A DNA stretch of 14,419 bases from JANMQK01 sp031370485. Its GTDB lineage: Bacteria; Acidobacteriota; Polarisedimenticolia; Gp22-AA2. This document shows positions 1 to 6,609 of this stretch, piece by piece. The notes beneath the pieces are model-generated. The model was given only the letters and a program-made list of their open reading frames with translations. It was not told where the DNA came from and made no database searches. The stretch is taken from contig JANMQK010000062.1 of NCBI GenBank assembly GCA_031370485.1, positions 1 to 14,419 on the forward strand, written 5' to 3'. A program made the translations under genes and the position numbers. Each line of letters opens with the position of its first letter. Position 1 is the first letter of the stretch.

Positions 1-64
1 TGCGGCCCAGCGCCTTGGCCGCCATGGCCCGCACGGCCCACTCGGGATCGCCCAGCGCCGTCAC
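1..64 (-). other. Possible HEAT-repeat coding fragment on the minus strand
   Basis: The reverse complement of bases 2-58 reads ALGDPEWAVRAMAAKALGR, a textbook HEAT/PBS-lyase-type repeat (LGD-x-x-x-x-V-R-x-x-A-A-x-A-L-G). Nearly every codon ends in G or C. An in-frame GTG at 64-62 could be a start, and the frame also stays open further upstream, opposite the plus-strand gene. It is either the 5' end of a divergent HEAT gene leaving the window or the trace of an assembly inversion. I cannot decide which from this window. Confidence 0.35.
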
Positions 65-262
65 GAGATCATCGACGAATACATCGCCGACCTGGCCTCG
101 CCCGATCCCGCCAAGCGCGCCGCCGCGGTCAAGTTCGTGGAAAAGATCATTTCGCTCGAGCGCGTGGATCACCTGACCCACGAGGCGATCGAGCACACGC
201 AGGAGGGGGTGCGCCGCACTCTCCTGCAGATCCTGGGGCAATCCCCGAAGGGGGCTTCATGA
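2..262 (+). CDS. HEAT-repeat-like protein, 3' end only
   Basis: This is the end of a gene entering from the left. The frame is open from base 2 to the TGA at 260-262 (86 codons). From about base 62 it reads as natural helical protein: LASPDPAKRAAAVKFVEKII followed by an amphipathic segment ending in LLQILGQSP. The DP-x-R-x-A-A pattern resembles one HEAT or armadillo-type helical pair, which normally serves as a protein-binding scaffold. The first 20 codons (rich in Gly, Arg and His) do not look like the rest, and the opposite strand there encodes a much better HEAT repeat (see the findings), so the reading before base 62 is doubtful. The glycosyltransferase ATG follows 10 bases after the stop, so the two are probably cotranscribed. 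The HEAT assignment rests on pattern only. Confidence 0.6.
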   Translation, partial: AAQRLGRHGPHGPLGIAQRRHEIIDEYIADLASPDPAKRAAAVKFVEKIISLERVDHLTHEAIEHTQEGVRRTLLQILGQSPKGAS

Positions 263-272
263 GGCGTCCGCG

Positions 273-1748
273 ATGAGTTGGCACGCAATACTGGTCAGGA
301 TCGTCCTGGATTTCAACTACGCGGTCCTCTTCTATTTCGCCCTGCTCAACGGGGTCTACCTCCTCCTGTTCCTCGTGTCGCTGTACGAGGTGACGCGCTT
401 CGTCAAGAGGACCTTCTTCTCCGACTACGATCAGATCCTGAGATCGGAGATGACCTGGCCCATCACGATCATCATCCCCGCCTACAACGAGGCCCATACC
501 ATCCTCGAGACCGTCCGATCGCTCCTGAACGTCAACTACGGGCAGTTCGAGGTGATCGTGGTGAACGACGGTTCGGAGGACGAAACCCTGCAAACACTCG
601 TTCGGACCTTCGAGCTCAAGCGCACGGACCGGATCTACCGGCGGACGCTGCCGACGAGTGCCGTGCGCGGCATCTACGCCGCGCTCGAGGTGCCGAATCT
701 GATTGTCATCGACAAGGAGCACGGCGGGAAGGCCGACGCCCTCAACACCGGCATCAACGTGTCGCGCTATCCGCTGGTCGGCTCCGTGGACGCCGACTCC
801 GTGATCGAGGAGAACGCTCTGCTGCGCGTGGTCAAGCCGTTCATGGAGCATCCCACCGAGATGATCGCGGTCGGCGGGATTGTCCGGATCGTGAACGGGT
901 GCGAGATCCACGACGGGCGGGTGATGCGCATCGGCCTGCCGCGCAAGCTCATCCCCATCTTCCAGGTCGTCGAATACCTCAGGGCGTTCCTGAGCGGCCG
1001 CATCGGCTGGAGCAGCATGAGGTCGCTATTGATCATCTCGGGGGCCTTCGGGCTGTATCGCAAGTCCGAGGTGATCGCCGTCGGCGGCTACGATCGCTGG
1101 TCGCAGACCGAGGACCTCGAGCTCGTCCTCAAGCTGCATGAGCATCTCCAGCGCCAGGGTCGCAAGTACCGCGTCGTCTTCGTCCCCGACCCGGTCTGCT
1201 GGACCGAGGTTCCCGGGTCGTTCCGGGTCCTGGCGCGCCAGCGTAACCGCTGGCACCGGGGGCTCGTCCAGAGCCTCTGGCGCCACCGGCGCATGATGTT
1301 CAACCCGAAATACGGTGTCATCGGATCGCTGGCGATGCCTTACTTCGTCTTCTTCGAGCTCTTCGGGCCGTTCATCGAGATCCTGGGGTACATCATGATC
1401 GCCCTGGCCTTCGTCCTCGGCATCCTGAACCTCGATTTCTTCATCCTGTTCACCATCTTCGCGGTCTTTTTCGGTATCTTCCTGTCGATCGCGGCGGTGA
1501 TGATCGAGGAGATCTCCTTCAGGAGATATCCGGGCTGGGAACACCTTGCCATGCTGGTGATCGCCGCGGTCCTCGAGAACTTCGGCTTCCGGCAGCTCCT
1601 GTCTCTCTTCAAGGTGAAGGCGTTCTGGGACTACCTCTGGCGCCGCAAGTCCTGGGGACGGATGGAGCGCGAGGGCTTCCGGCAGGCGCCGGCACACGTG
1701 AGGCCGGCGACGGGCAACGGAGTCACGACCGGGCCAGGATCTTCTTGA
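273..1748 (+). CDS. Membrane-bound family 2 glycosyltransferase (PgaC/NodC/BcsA-like)
   Basis: A 491-residue processive-type beta-glycosyltransferase, expected to polymerise a nucleotide-sugar into an exported polysaccharide at the inner membrane. A hydrophobic segment lies at about residues 14-37. The GT2 core follows: IIPAYNEA near 68-75, D99 in VNDGS, the metal-binding DAD at 173-175, T279-E280-D281 as the catalytic TED motif, and QRNRW at 323-327 as the Q-x-x-R-W acceptor motif. Further membrane helices occupy roughly 353-376 and 380-414. All hallmarks of hyaluronan/chitin/poly-GlcNAc-type synthases are present; the sugar cannot be inferred. No PilZ domain is seen. The ATG is preceded by GAGG (261-264) at 8-base spacing, which overlaps the stop of the upstream gene. 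The 3' end overlaps folC by 26 bases on the opposite strand. Confidence 0.9.
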   Translation: MSWHAILVRIVLDFNYAVLFYFALLNGVYLLLFLVSLYEVTRFVKRTFFSDYDQILRSEMTWPITIIIPAYNEAHTILETVRSLLNVNYGQFEVIVVNDGSEDETLQTLVRTFELKRTDRIYRRTLPTSAVRGIYAALEVPNLIVIDKEHGGKADALNTGINVSRYPLVGSVDADSVIEENALLRVVKPFMEHPTEMIAVGGIVRIVNGCEIHDGRVMRIGLPRKLIPIFQVVEYLRAFLSGRIGWSSMRSLLIISGAFGLYRKSEVIAVGGYDRWSQTEDLELVLKLHEHLQRQGRKYRVVFVPDPVCWTEVPGSFRVLARQRNRWHRGLVQSLWRHRRMMFNPKYGVIGSLAMPYFVFFELFGPFIEILGYIMIALAFVLGILNLDFFILFTIFAVFFGIFLSIAAVMIEEISFRRYPGWEHLAMLVIAAVLENFGFRQLLSLFKVKAFWDYLWRRKSWGRMEREGFRQAPAHVRPATGNGVTTGPGSS

Positions 1749-3027
1749 TTTCCCCCGCCAGGTAGAGAGAGCCGCTCGCCACCACGAGCCCGTCCTCCCC
1801 CGCGACCGCGCGGGCGCGGTCGAGGGCAAGAGCGATTCCGGGCTCGGTCGTCACGCGGCGACAGTGCGCGGTCGCCAGGTCGCAAAGGCGGCGGGGCGAC
1901 TCGCCTCGCGACACCGGGAGGGAGGTCACGATGACCTCCTCCGCGAGCGGGCAGAGGATCTCGAGCATGTCGGCGGCCGGCTTGTCCTTCATCGCGGCAA
2001 AGACGAGGACCTTCCTCCGGCCCGGCTGGTGGTCCCGGAGGTAGGCGGCCAGGGTCCGGCAGCCTGCCGGGTTGTGGGCTCCGTCGAGAAGGAGTTCCGG
2101 CCGGCCCTGGAGGATCTCTATCCGCGCCGGCCACTCTGCCCGTTTCAACCCCTCCGGGATGGCCCCGAGGTCGAGGGCGGGGAACGGCCCCGCCCCCAGC
2201 GTCTCCGCCAGAAGCACCGCCACCGAGGCGTTGTCCACCTGATGGTCTCCGCGCAGCGAGATCGCCAGGCGGTCGAAGCGCCGCCCGGAAGAGGTGGTGA
2301 GGGAGAAGACCGGGGGGTCGGAATGTATGGGACCTCCTGACAACGGCCTTGCCCGGCAGGATGCTGTCTCAACCAGGGGCGCCTCGAGCCGGCGCGCTTC
2401 ATCTTTGATAACTCGCAAAGCCGATTCCTCCTGCCGGGCCACGACCAGGGGGACGCCGCGCTTGATGATCCCTGCCTTCTGCGAGGCAATCTCAGGGAGG
2501 GTCCGCCCCAGCCACTCCTCGTGGTCCATGGCCACCGAGGTGATGGCGCAGGCGAGGGGTTGAACGACATTCGTGGCGTCGTACCGGCCCCCCATGCCGA
2601 CTTCCAGCAGGGCGATCGGCACCCGCCGGCGGGTGAAATGCAGGAACGCCAGGGCGGTCGTGGCCTCGAAGTAGGTGGGTGGGTCCCCGCCGGCACGCCG
2701 CCCGGCTTCGATGGCGGCTGCGACCTCGGAGGTCAGGGAGGCCACATCGTCCTCGGAGATCGGATCCCCGTCCACGGCGATGCGTTCTTCGAAGCGCACG
2801 AGGTGCGGCGAGCTGTAGACCCCCCGGCGCACGCCGGCCGCGCGCAGGATCGATGCGAGGAAGGCGGTCACGGAGCCCTTGCCGTTCGTCCCGCCGATCA
2901 GCACCGAGGGAGTGGACAGGTGGGGATCGCCGAGCTGGGCGAGCAGCGCGCGGGTCCGGTCGAGCCCGGGGCGGATCCCGAGCGACTCCAGCGACTCGAG
3001 ATAGGCAAGGGCCTCCGGGTAGGTCAC
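1723..3027 (-). CDS. folC: Bifunctional folylpolyglutamate synthase / dihydrofolate synthase
   Basis: A 434-residue cytosolic Mur-ligase-family enzyme that adds glutamate to dihydropteroate and to folates with ATP. The P-loop GGTNGKGSV lies at residues 45-53. It is followed by YSSPHLVRFEERI (the folate-binding segment), TYFEATTALAF, LEVGMGGRYDATNVV, the metal-site region SVAMDHEEWLG, SQKAGIIKRG, and LLLDGAHNPAG in the C-terminal domain. The length is normal for the family. The start is a GTG at 3027-3025; no strong ribosome-binding site precedes it, consistent with coupling to accD, whose TAG ends 13 bases upstream. The accD-folC order also occurs in E. coli, which supports both names. The stop at 1725-1723 lies inside the 3' end of the convergent glycosyltransferase gene. 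Confidence 0.95.
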   Translation of the reverse strand: MTYPEALAYLESLESLGIRPGLDRTRALLAQLGDPHLSTPSVLIGGTNGKGSVTAFLASILRAAGVRRGVYSSPHLVRFEERIAVDGDPISEDDVASLTSEVAAAIEAGRRAGGDPPTYFEATTALAFLHFTRRRVPIALLEVGMGGRYDATNVVQPLACAITSVAMDHEEWLGRTLPEIASQKAGIIKRGVPLVVARQEESALRVIKDEARRLEAPLVETASCRARPLSGGPIHSDPPVFSLTTSSGRRFDRLAISLRGDHQVDNASVAVLLAETLGAGPFPALDLGAIPEGLKRAEWPARIEILQGRPELLLDGAHNPAGCRTLAAYLRDHQPGRRKVLVFAAMKDKPAADMLEILCPLAEEVIVTSLPVSRGESPRRLCDLATAHCRRVTTEPGIALALDRARAVAGEDGLVVASGSLYLAGEIKKILARS

Positions 3028-3040
3028 GCGCGGAGGTGCT

Positions 3041-4069
3041 CTAGAAGACTTCGGGTGGGATGGCGTGTTTGCGGGCCGCGAGCGGCGTGGGGAACGGGAG
3101 CGGCTCGCGGTAAGGGGCCGTCAGGCCGGAAACTGCCGGCTCCCCCTCGGCCTGACTCTCACCGGACGCGCTCGACGGGGCCGCGGATGAGCCCGGAGCG
3201 GTGCCCGCCAGCATATCCTTGTTGTAGAGCATCTTGAGGCACCGGATCAGGACCTCCCGCATGCTGCGGCGCTCCACGATGAAATCGATCATTCCATGCT
3301 CGAGCAGAAACTCGGAACGCTGAAACCCCTCCGGGAGCTTCTCCCGGATCGTCTGCTCGATGACCCTTGGGCCGGCGAACCCGATGAGTGCCTTCGGCTC
3401 GGCGATGTTGAGATCCCCGAGCATGGCATACGAGGCCGTGACCCCTCCGGTCGTCGGGTCGGTCAGGATCGAAAGGTACGGGATGCGGGCTTCGTGCAGC
3501 CTGCCCAAGGCGGCCGCGATCTTGGCCATCTGCATCAGCGACAGAACCCCTTCCTGCATCCGGGCGCCGCCGGAGCAGGAGATGATCACCAGGGGGATCC
3601 GCTCCTCCAGGGAGCGCTCGGTCGCCCGGCACACCTTCTCGCCGACCGCGGAACCCATCGAGCCCCCCATGAAGCCGTATTCCATGGCAGCGACCATGAC
3701 CTGCTGCCCCCCCATCGTCCCGCGGGCATTGATGATCGCGTCGTTGAGCCCGGTTTTCTCCCGGTTCTCCCTCAGCCGATCCTTGTAGGCCTTGATGTCC
3801 TTGAACTTGAGGGGATCGACCGAGTAGATGTCGGTGTCGACTTCCTGGTAGCGCCCCTCGTCGAAAATCGCGGAAAGCCTTTCCCTGGCGGAGATCCGGA
3901 AATGGTAGTTGCACTTGGGGCAGACGTTGGCGTTTCGGAGGACTTCCTTCTTATAGATGATCTCCTTGCAGGAGTTGCATTTTACCCAGAGGCCCTCCGG
4001 AACCTGGATCCGCTTGTTCTCGACCGCCTGCTTCGGCTTGCGAATCTTCTTGAACCACGCGAGTTCCAT
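3041..4069 (-). CDS. accD: Acetyl-CoA carboxylase carboxyltransferase subunit beta
   Basis: A 342-residue subunit of the carboxyltransferase that moves the carboxyl group from biotin carboxyl carrier protein to acetyl-CoA, the first committed step of fatty-acid synthesis; it works with AccA, which is not in this window. The N-terminus MELAWFKKIRKPK is typical. A zinc ribbon uses C31, C34, C50 and C53 (CNSC and CPKC, 15 residues apart). The crotonase-fold core includes SCSGGARMQEG, LTDPTTGGVTASYAMLGD and GFAGPRVIEQTIREKLPEGFQ, the expected acyl-CoA and oxyanion elements. After about residue 287 there is a tail of about 55 residues rich in Ala, Ser, Pro and Glu that the core does not need. The start is the ATG at 4069-4067. 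Transcription is leftward with folC, and two overlapping inverted repeats lie in its likely leader. Confidence 0.96.
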   Translation of the reverse strand: MELAWFKKIRKPKQAVENKRIQVPEGLWVKCNSCKEIIYKKEVLRNANVCPKCNYHFRISARERLSAIFDEGRYQEVDTDIYSVDPLKFKDIKAYKDRLRENREKTGLNDAIINARGTMGGQQVMVAAMEYGFMGGSMGSAVGEKVCRATERSLEERIPLVIISCSGGARMQEGVLSLMQMAKIAAALGRLHEARIPYLSILTDPTTGGVTASYAMLGDLNIAEPKALIGFAGPRVIEQTIREKLPEGFQRSEFLLEHGMIDFIVERRSMREVLIRCLKMLYNKDMLAGTAPGSSAAPSSASGESQAEGEPAVSGLTAPYREPLPFPTPLAARKHAIPPEVF

Positions 4070-4083
4070 CAGGTTCCCCGGAG

Positions 4084-4129
4084 GAGCGGCTTGATTACGC
4101 TCCCGGAATCATAGTCGCAGCCCCGGGAG
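4084..4129 (-). promoter_or_regulatory. Two mutually exclusive hairpins in the likely accD leader
   Basis: GAGCG (4084-4088) can pair with CGCTC (4098-4102). CTCCCGG (4100-4106) can pair perfectly with CCGGGAG (4123-4129) across a 16-base loop. The two stems share 4100-4102, so only one can form at a time. They lie 15 to 60 bases upstream of the accD ATG in its direction of transcription. A regulatory role is inference; short GC-rich stems also arise by chance in such DNA. Confidence 0.25.
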
Positions 4130-4357
4130 GGGTCAAGCATGGCCGCCGGAGGGGTGGCGACCGGTCACAGCCGAGTGCCCAGACTCTCCACACGGAAGGT
4201 CTGATCCTGGACACAGGGCTTCAGAAAACCCGTAAAACATTGACTCTGCATGAATTAATCAACCCGTTGCGGCGCGCCGGGAGGTGGTGGTGACCGATGC
4301 CTTGTCGAGGTTCCGCGCACGGCCTCCCTCCTGATGGGCAGGGACGATTCCCGAAAT

Positions 4358-4420
4358 CGATGCCGGAGAGACCTTATCATTCTGTATAAGCCATTAAGAA
4401 ATGGCGATTTGCGGGCATCG
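4358..4420 (+). promoter_or_regulatory. Candidate three-way-junction RNA structure upstream of the subtilase
   Basis: CGATGCC (4358-4364) and GGCATCG (4414-4420) are perfect 7-base complements. Between them lie two adjacent small stems: CTTAT/ATAAG (4373-4377 with 4386-4390) and CCATT/AATGG (4391-4395 with 4400-4404, loop AAGA). Together they would fold as a closing stem with two arms, 62 bases before the protease ATG. It matches no riboswitch class that I recognise. The small stems could be chance, and the transcription start is unknown. Confidence 0.25.
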
Positions 4421-4482
4421 TTGACTTGAAGCACTGGCTTCCAGAGGGAGGTGGCACGTGGGGTGCAGCAGGGTTGCGCGTA

Positions 4483-6429
4483 ATGAAACCCCTGTCGCGT
4501 CCTGTCTCCCGGCCTCTCCTGGCCGCCCTGCTGCTGGCGGTTCTGGGTCTGCCCGCCGCAGGCGGGGATGGCGGGAAGAAGGGTAAGTCCGGTAAGCCGC
4601 GCGTCGCCCCTGACCTGGCGGCGATCCTCCAGCTGGCCCGGCAGGACAGCCCGATCCGTGTCGTGGTCATTCCAAGGAGGGTGCAGAATCGGACGCTCGC
4701 CAGCATCGCGGACCAGCTGGGCGGAATGGGTTCCAGGGTCATTGGGGTCTATCCCTCGGTCAACTTGATCGTCGTGGAAACTCCCCGCGCGATGATGGGC
4801 GGCGTGCAGACCATGAGCGAGATCGAGTACCTGGCCCCCGATCGCCTGGTCCTGGGTCTCGAAAGCCACATCAGGGAGACGACCGGCGCCAACCTGGCGC
4901 TCAACGATGTGGAGGCGACGAAGCCCCGCAAGGCGGCACGGCCTCTCCCGGAACCGTTCGACGGACAGGGGGTCGGCGTCGCGATCCTCGATTCGGGGAT
5001 CGACAAGGGCGTCCCTGACCTGAAGGACCAGGGCAAGGATCGGAAGATCTTCGACGCGGACTTCACGGATGCCCCGGAAAAAGGAGACGTGTACGGACAT
5101 GGGACCCATGTCGCCGGGATCGTCTCGGCGGTCGCTCCGCGAAAAGACCAGGTTGATCGCGACCATGCCGGGATCGCACCCGAGGCCCCTCTCCTGAATC
5201 TCCGGGTCCTCGACCGGTTCGGCCGCGGATCGATCAGCTCGGTCGTCGCCGCCATCGACTTCGCGGTGGCGAACAAGGACGCTTTGGGCATCCGGGTTCT
5301 CAATCTCTCGCTGGCGGCGCCTCCCATCGAATCCTACCGGGACGATCCACTGTGCCGGGCCGTGGACCGGGCGACCGCCGCCGGCATCACGGTCGTGGCC
5401 GCCGCCGGGAATTTCGGGCTGGACGTCAACGGGAACGAGGTCTATGGCGGGGTCACGTCGCCGGGCAACTGCCCGTCGGCGATCACCGTGGGGGCCGCGG
5501 ACACCCGCGGCACGGACCCACGATCGGATGATTCGGTGGCGCTGTTTTCGTCGCGGGGGCCGACCCGATCGCATTCGACCGATCCCGATACCGGAAAGGT
5601 CGTCTACGACGACCTCTCGAAGCCCGACCTGGTGGCCCCCGGAGTCCGCATCGTATCGGTCGAGAGCCGCAACAACCTGATCGTCCGGTCGTATCCCGAG
5701 CTGCATGTGGACACCTGGAAAAAAGACGACAAGAGACGCTACATGGTCCTGAGCGGCACCTCGCAGTCGACGGCCGTGGTCTCGGGGGCCGCGGCCCTGG
5801 TGCTCCAGGCCAACCCCGGACTGCCGCCCGCGCTCGTGAAGGCGGTCCTCATGTACTCCGCCCAGATCCTGGACGGCGCCGACCTCTTCGAGCAGGGCGC
5901 GGGGCTCCTGAACATCGAGGGGGCGGTGCGGCTTGCGCGGGCCCTGCCCGCGGGCGGAACGACGACCCCGGACGGCCTGCTGGAAAACTCCGGCGGCCTT
6001 TCTGACCCCTGGACGACGATCGAGGCGGAGAGGTTCGGCTGGAGCCAGGGCCTGATCTGGGGCCGCGGTTGGGTGACCGGCGACCGGCTCTTCGATGGAG
6101 TGCGACTCGTCGACGCGCAGACGCTCATCTGGGGGTTCAGCAGGGACCACTGGCGCAGGGGAGTCGTCTTCAACGAGGGCCTCTTCTCGGACGACTACGT
6201 CGTGCGCGGCCGGGTCGGCGGCTGGCGGGACATTTCCTGGGACCAGGGCGCGCTCATGGAGAACGGTCTCCTCGTGCGCCGGGAAACCTACGCCTACGGG
6301 GTTCCATGGAAGAACGCGCTCATCACCGAGGCGTTCTTCACGCTCGATCCCTCGGGTCTCATCTGGGGGTTCGGCCGCTCGGGGTATGACTCGAGCCTGA
6401 TCTGGGGACTGACGCGAACTGATTACTGA
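4483..6429 (+). CDS. Secreted subtilisin-like (S8) serine peptidase with LIWG-repeat tail
   Basis: A 648-residue exported protease. The chosen ATG begins MKPLSRPVSRPLLAALLLAV, a good Sec signal peptide cleaved near residue 25. Residues of about 50-130 look like an inhibitor-I9-type propeptide. The catalytic triad is complete: D170 in AILDSGID, H206 in GHGTHVAGI and S427 in SGTSQSTA, with oxyanion-hole N310 in AAAGNFG. N310 to S427 is about 50 residues longer than in subtilisin. The last 130 residues are rich in Trp and Gly and contain four LIWG motifs, ending ...SLIWGLTRTDY. Upstream in-frame TTG 4426 would put 19 polar residues before the signal peptide and was rejected. The ribosome-binding site is weak (AGGG about 10 bases upstream). 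A 736-codon open frame runs antisense through the gene but has no protein-like features. Confidence 0.92.
   Translation: MKPLSRPVSRPLLAALLLAVLGLPAAGGDGGKKGKSGKPRVAPDLAAILQLARQDSPIRVVVIPRRVQNRTLASIADQLGGMGSRVIGVYPSVNLIVVETPRAMMGGVQTMSEIEYLAPDRLVLGLESHIRETTGANLALNDVEATKPRKAARPLPEPFDGQGVGVAILDSGIDKGVPDLKDQGKDRKIFDADFTDAPEKGDVYGHGTHVAGIVSAVAPRKDQVDRDHAGIAPEAPLLNLRVLDRFGRGSISSVVAAIDFAVANKDALGIRVLNLSLAAPPIESYRDDPLCRAVDRATAAGITVVAAAGNFGLDVNGNEVYGGVTSPGNCPSAITVGAADTRGTDPRSDDSVALFSSRGPTRSHSTDPDTGKVVYDDLSKPDLVAPGVRIVSVESRNNLIVRSYPELHVDTWKKDDKRRYMVLSGTSQSTAVVSGAAALVLQANPGLPPALVKAVLMYSAQILDGADLFEQGAGLLNIEGAVRLARALPAGGTTTPDGLLENSGGLSDPWTTIEAERFGWSQGLIWGRGWVTGDRLFDGVRLVDAQTLIWGFSRDHWRRGVVFNEGLFSDDYVVRGRVGGWRDISWDQGALMENGLLVRRETYAYGVPWKNALITEAFFTLDPSGLIWGFGRSGYDSSLIWGLTRTDY
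6051..6408 (+). repeat. Four LIWG tetrapeptide repeats in the protease C-terminus
   Basis: The motif L-I-W-G is encoded at 6051-6062, 6124-6135, 6358-6369 and 6397-6408. The contexts are GLIWGRGW, TLIWGFSR, GLIWGFGR and SLIWGLTR: a turn residue before and an aromatic or aliphatic residue after. Codons differ between copies (CTG or CTC for Leu, GGC, GGG or GGA for Gly), so the repeat is old and kept at the protein level. I recall similar I-[IV]-W-G runs at the ends of other bacterial S8 peptidases; the role is unknown to me. Confidence 0.8.
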
Positions 6430-6432
6430 TTG

Positions 6433-6451
6433 GGGGCCCTCACTTGGCCCC
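6433..6451 (+). terminator. Hairpin just after the subtilase gene
   Basis: GGGGCC (6433-6438) and GGCCCC (6446-6451) form a perfect 6-base stem with a 7-base loop, starting 3 bases after the stop codon. No T-run follows, so it may act as an RNA 3' end stabiliser or a weak terminator. Confidence 0.4.
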
Positions 6452-6512
6452 GGAGAGGAGGTCACGACCGAGGCGAGAGTACCTGAGCTGACACCCAGGC
6501 ATCGCCTGTACT

Positions 6513-6551
6513 GGACCGGCCCCGCGGCATCCGCTCCGGGGCCGGTCCCTT
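6513..6551 (+). terminator. Strong 12-bp stem, probable terminator of the subtilase gene
   Basis: GGACCGGCCCCG (6513-6524) and CGGGGCCGGTCC (6537-6548) are perfect 12-base complements around a 12-base loop, followed only by a short CTT. It is the longest perfect inverted repeat I found. The position between two same-strand genes suits transcription termination, although the missing T-run leaves the mechanism open. Confidence 0.6.
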
Positions 6552-6560
6552 CACCCTCAC

Positions 6561-6578
6561 GGCGGCCCGCCGGCCGCC
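6561..6578 (+). repeat. Short GC-rich inverted repeat upstream of the c-di-GMP gene
   Basis: GGCGGCC (6561-6567), loop CGCC, GGCCGCC (6572-6578): a perfect 7-base stem ending 31 bases before the next ATG. It may be part of the termination cluster, or lie in the leader of the downstream gene. Confidence 0.4.
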
Positions 6579-6609
6579 ATTCCGGAATCGCGGAAGGTCG
6601 TCACGGAAC

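Larger units (their letters stand above)
4070..4482. other. Divergent intergenic region between accD and the subtilase gene
   Basis: This 413-base gap must hold the promoters for leftward accD and the rightward protease. It is clearly more AT-rich than its surroundings at 4214-4265 and 4370-4410. Two TTGACT hexamers on the plus strand (4240-4245 and 4421-4426) resemble -35 elements, but neither has a convincing -10 at the right spacing. TATAAG at 4385-4390 could be a -10 but lacks a -35. It also contains the candidate accD leader hairpins (4084-4129) and a possible branched structure (4358-4420). I see no gene here: the in-frame upward extension of the protease begins at a TTG (4426) and lacks a signal-peptide start. 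Confidence 0.6.

Noticed and set aside
4240..4268. TTGACT as the -35 box of a sigma-70 promoter
   Set aside because: The sequence 17 bases downstream is CCCGTT, not a -10. I therefore did not call a promoter here.
4426..4482. Upstream start (TTG 4426) for the first subtilase
   Set aside because: It would add 19 residues before a standard signal peptide; ATG 4483 gives a normal export signal.
4445..4600. A good ribosome-binding sequence AGGGAGG (4445-4451) followed by GTG 4458, opening a short frame that overlaps the subtilase start
   Set aside because: The frame is out of register with the protease and its product is Cys/Arg/Gly-rich without any motif. A leader peptide is conceivable but has no further support.
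4255..6465. A 736-codon open frame on the minus strand, longer than the subtilase gene it covers
   Set aside because: It is rich in Arg, Asp, Gly and His, has no hydrophobic core pattern or known motif, and lies exactly opposite a gene with an intact catalytic triad. Long antisense frames are expected in DNA this GC-rich.
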